From NCBI GenBank assembly GCA_002427505.1, contig DIRJ01000005.1, forward strand, positions 924-42,116: a DNA stretch of 41,193 nt, in the 5' to 3' direction. This document shows, piece after piece, positions 40,432-41,193 of this stretch (its first letter is position 1; every line of letters begins with the position of its first letter). Under the pieces are notes generated by a model that saw nothing but the letters and a program-made list of their open reading frames with translations, did no database searches and was not told where the DNA came from. This stretch comes from Mageeibacillus sp. UBA5439. Lineage in GTDB: Bacteria > Bacillota > Clostridia > Saccharofermentanales > DTU023. Both the position numbers and the translations under genes were made by a program.

Positions 40432-41193
40432 TCAGTCCGCTACACTGATGGCAGCAAAATTGCAGACCTGCATACAGACTGTGCAGCCTGTGCAGAGGGC
40501 GGGATCAATGTGGGCCTTGCCGTCAACAAAATAAATAGCGGAACAGCCAACCCGGAGACAGCGCCTGCAGCTGGTGCAAAGGTCGCGGTCGACCACGCAG
40601 AGTTTGAAATCATGTTTAACATTTTTCAAGAGGACGCAGGGACGTCTGACGATCATGGCGCAGGGTTCGTCCGAAGCAATTGCCTCATCAATGGCAGCAT
40701 CCATGGCTGTAAGATCCTGGGGATCCACAGTGATCACTTTGGCGAAGCCGATCGCCTTGAACAGCGCCTCGATCGAAACCTTCTCAGTGAATTCTCCGGA
40801 AAGAGTCCGTCCCGTTCCCGGGTTATCCTGCTGGCCGGTCATGCTGGTGGTGCTGTTATCCAGTACGACCGGAATAACGCGGCCCTGATTGTAAAAAATC
40901 TCAATCGCTCCGGTGATTCCGCTGTGGAAAAAGGTGGAATCACCAACCACACCGAAGACGACTTTATCCTCACCACTGACTTCGAAGGCCTTGGCCATGC
41001 CCATGGCAGCCGAGAAACCGGCCCCCATGCAAATAACAGAATCGATAGCACTGAGGGGGGCAGAACCTCCTAAGGTATAGCAACCAATATCACCGGCGAT
41101 AACTGCATTTTTCTTTTTTCGTATCGTATAAAAGAAGCCGCGGTGCGGACAGCCCGGGCAAAGTGAGGGCGGTCTGGCTACCATGTTTACGTC
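40432..41193 (-). CDS. iorA: Indolepyruvate ferredoxin oxidoreductase, alpha subunit (C-terminal part; runs off the window)
   Basis: About 254 C-terminal residues of a protein normally near 580-600. The frame is open to the right edge, so the ATG at 41184 is internal. The RPPSLCPGCPHRG segment and GDIGCYTLG, MGAGFSAAMG and GVVGDSTFFHSGITG belong to the thiamine-diphosphate domain. The end carries two ferredoxin-like cysteine sets (CTSCRRC with a later C, and CTGCTVC with a later C) for two [4Fe-4S] clusters. It is first of the iorA-iorB-aminotransferase operon. Confidence 0.94.
   Translation of the reverse strand, partial: DVNMVARPPSLCPGCPHRGFFYTIRKKKNAVIAGDIGCYTLGGSAPLSAIDSVICMGAGFSAAMGMAKAFEVSGEDKVVFGVVGDSTFFHSGITGAIEIFYNQGRVIPVVLDNSTTSMTGQQDNPGTGRTLSGEFTEKVSIEALFKAIGFAKVITVDPQDLTAMDAAIDEAIASDEPCAMIVRRPCVLLKNVKHDFKLCVVDRDLCTSCRRCLRVGCSAIYFVDGKAHIDPALCTGCTVCMQVCNFAAISVAD

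Noticed and set aside
1..41193. CRISPR arrays, tRNA or rRNA genes, IS elements, prophage or attachment sites
   Set aside because: No spaced repeats, cloverleaf-like sequence, transposase or integrase frames, or terminal inverted repeats were seen on reading both strands.

Overview
The window is a chromosomal segment of an anaerobic, moderate-GC Firmicute, most likely a Clostridia member (Oscillospirales/Ruminococcaceae-like; this placement is inference). The evidence is Gram-positive Shine-Dalgarno sequences on almost every gene, a zinc-ribbon S14 (type Z), an ECF module and truA after rplQ, a KOW-domain gene between map and infA, formate-THF ligase, and a ferredoxin-dependent indolepyruvate oxidoreductase. 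No rRNA, tRNA, CRISPR array, IS element or phage gene was found.

Left part (1-6130): the tail of an HMA-type metal chaperone and its terminator. Next comes a P1B metal ATPase whose promoter carries an FNR-like box, overlapped by an FNR/FLP-type regulator gene with an N-terminal cysteine cluster, then rpiB. A second Crp/Fnr regulator precedes fhs, which ends at a strong terminator.

6200-13630: a cell-wall and division module. It has a PucR/CdaR-type regulator, ftsE with a long C-terminal extension, ftsX, a secreted coiled-coil LytM (M23) hydrolase and an S41/Ctp protease, followed by a dihydropyrimidinase-like amidohydrolase. An ABC-F ATPase gene (13641-15677) runs on the opposite strand.

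15774-32090: the S10-spc-alpha ribosomal cluster. Its order is rpsJ-rplC-rplD-rplW-rplB-rpsS-rplV-rpsC-rplP-rpmC-rpsQ-rplN-rplX-rplE-rpsN-rpsH-rplF-rplR-rpsE-rpmD-rplO-secY-adk-map-KOW-infA-rpmJ-rpsM-rpsK-rpsD-rpoA-rplQ, closed by a terminator. It starts from a near-consensus promoter and a roughly 265-nt structured leader with mutually exclusive helices and a terminator-like hairpin. Several ribosomal proteins are enlarged: L22 (N-terminal), L16 (acidic C-terminal tail overlapping rpmC), L17 (internal insertion) and L23 (C-terminal).

32106-41193: an ECF transporter core in which both ATPases are fused in one polypeptide, then ecfT and truA, nicotinate phosphoribosyltransferase with a terminator, and a C69 (secernin-like) dipeptidase. 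On the minus strand, iorA (cut by the window edge), iorB and a class I aminotransferase form an amino-acid fermentation operon.

The least ordinary signals are the S10 leader RNA, the redox-regulator/P1B-ATPase pair with its matching operator, and the unusual ribosomal protein extensions.
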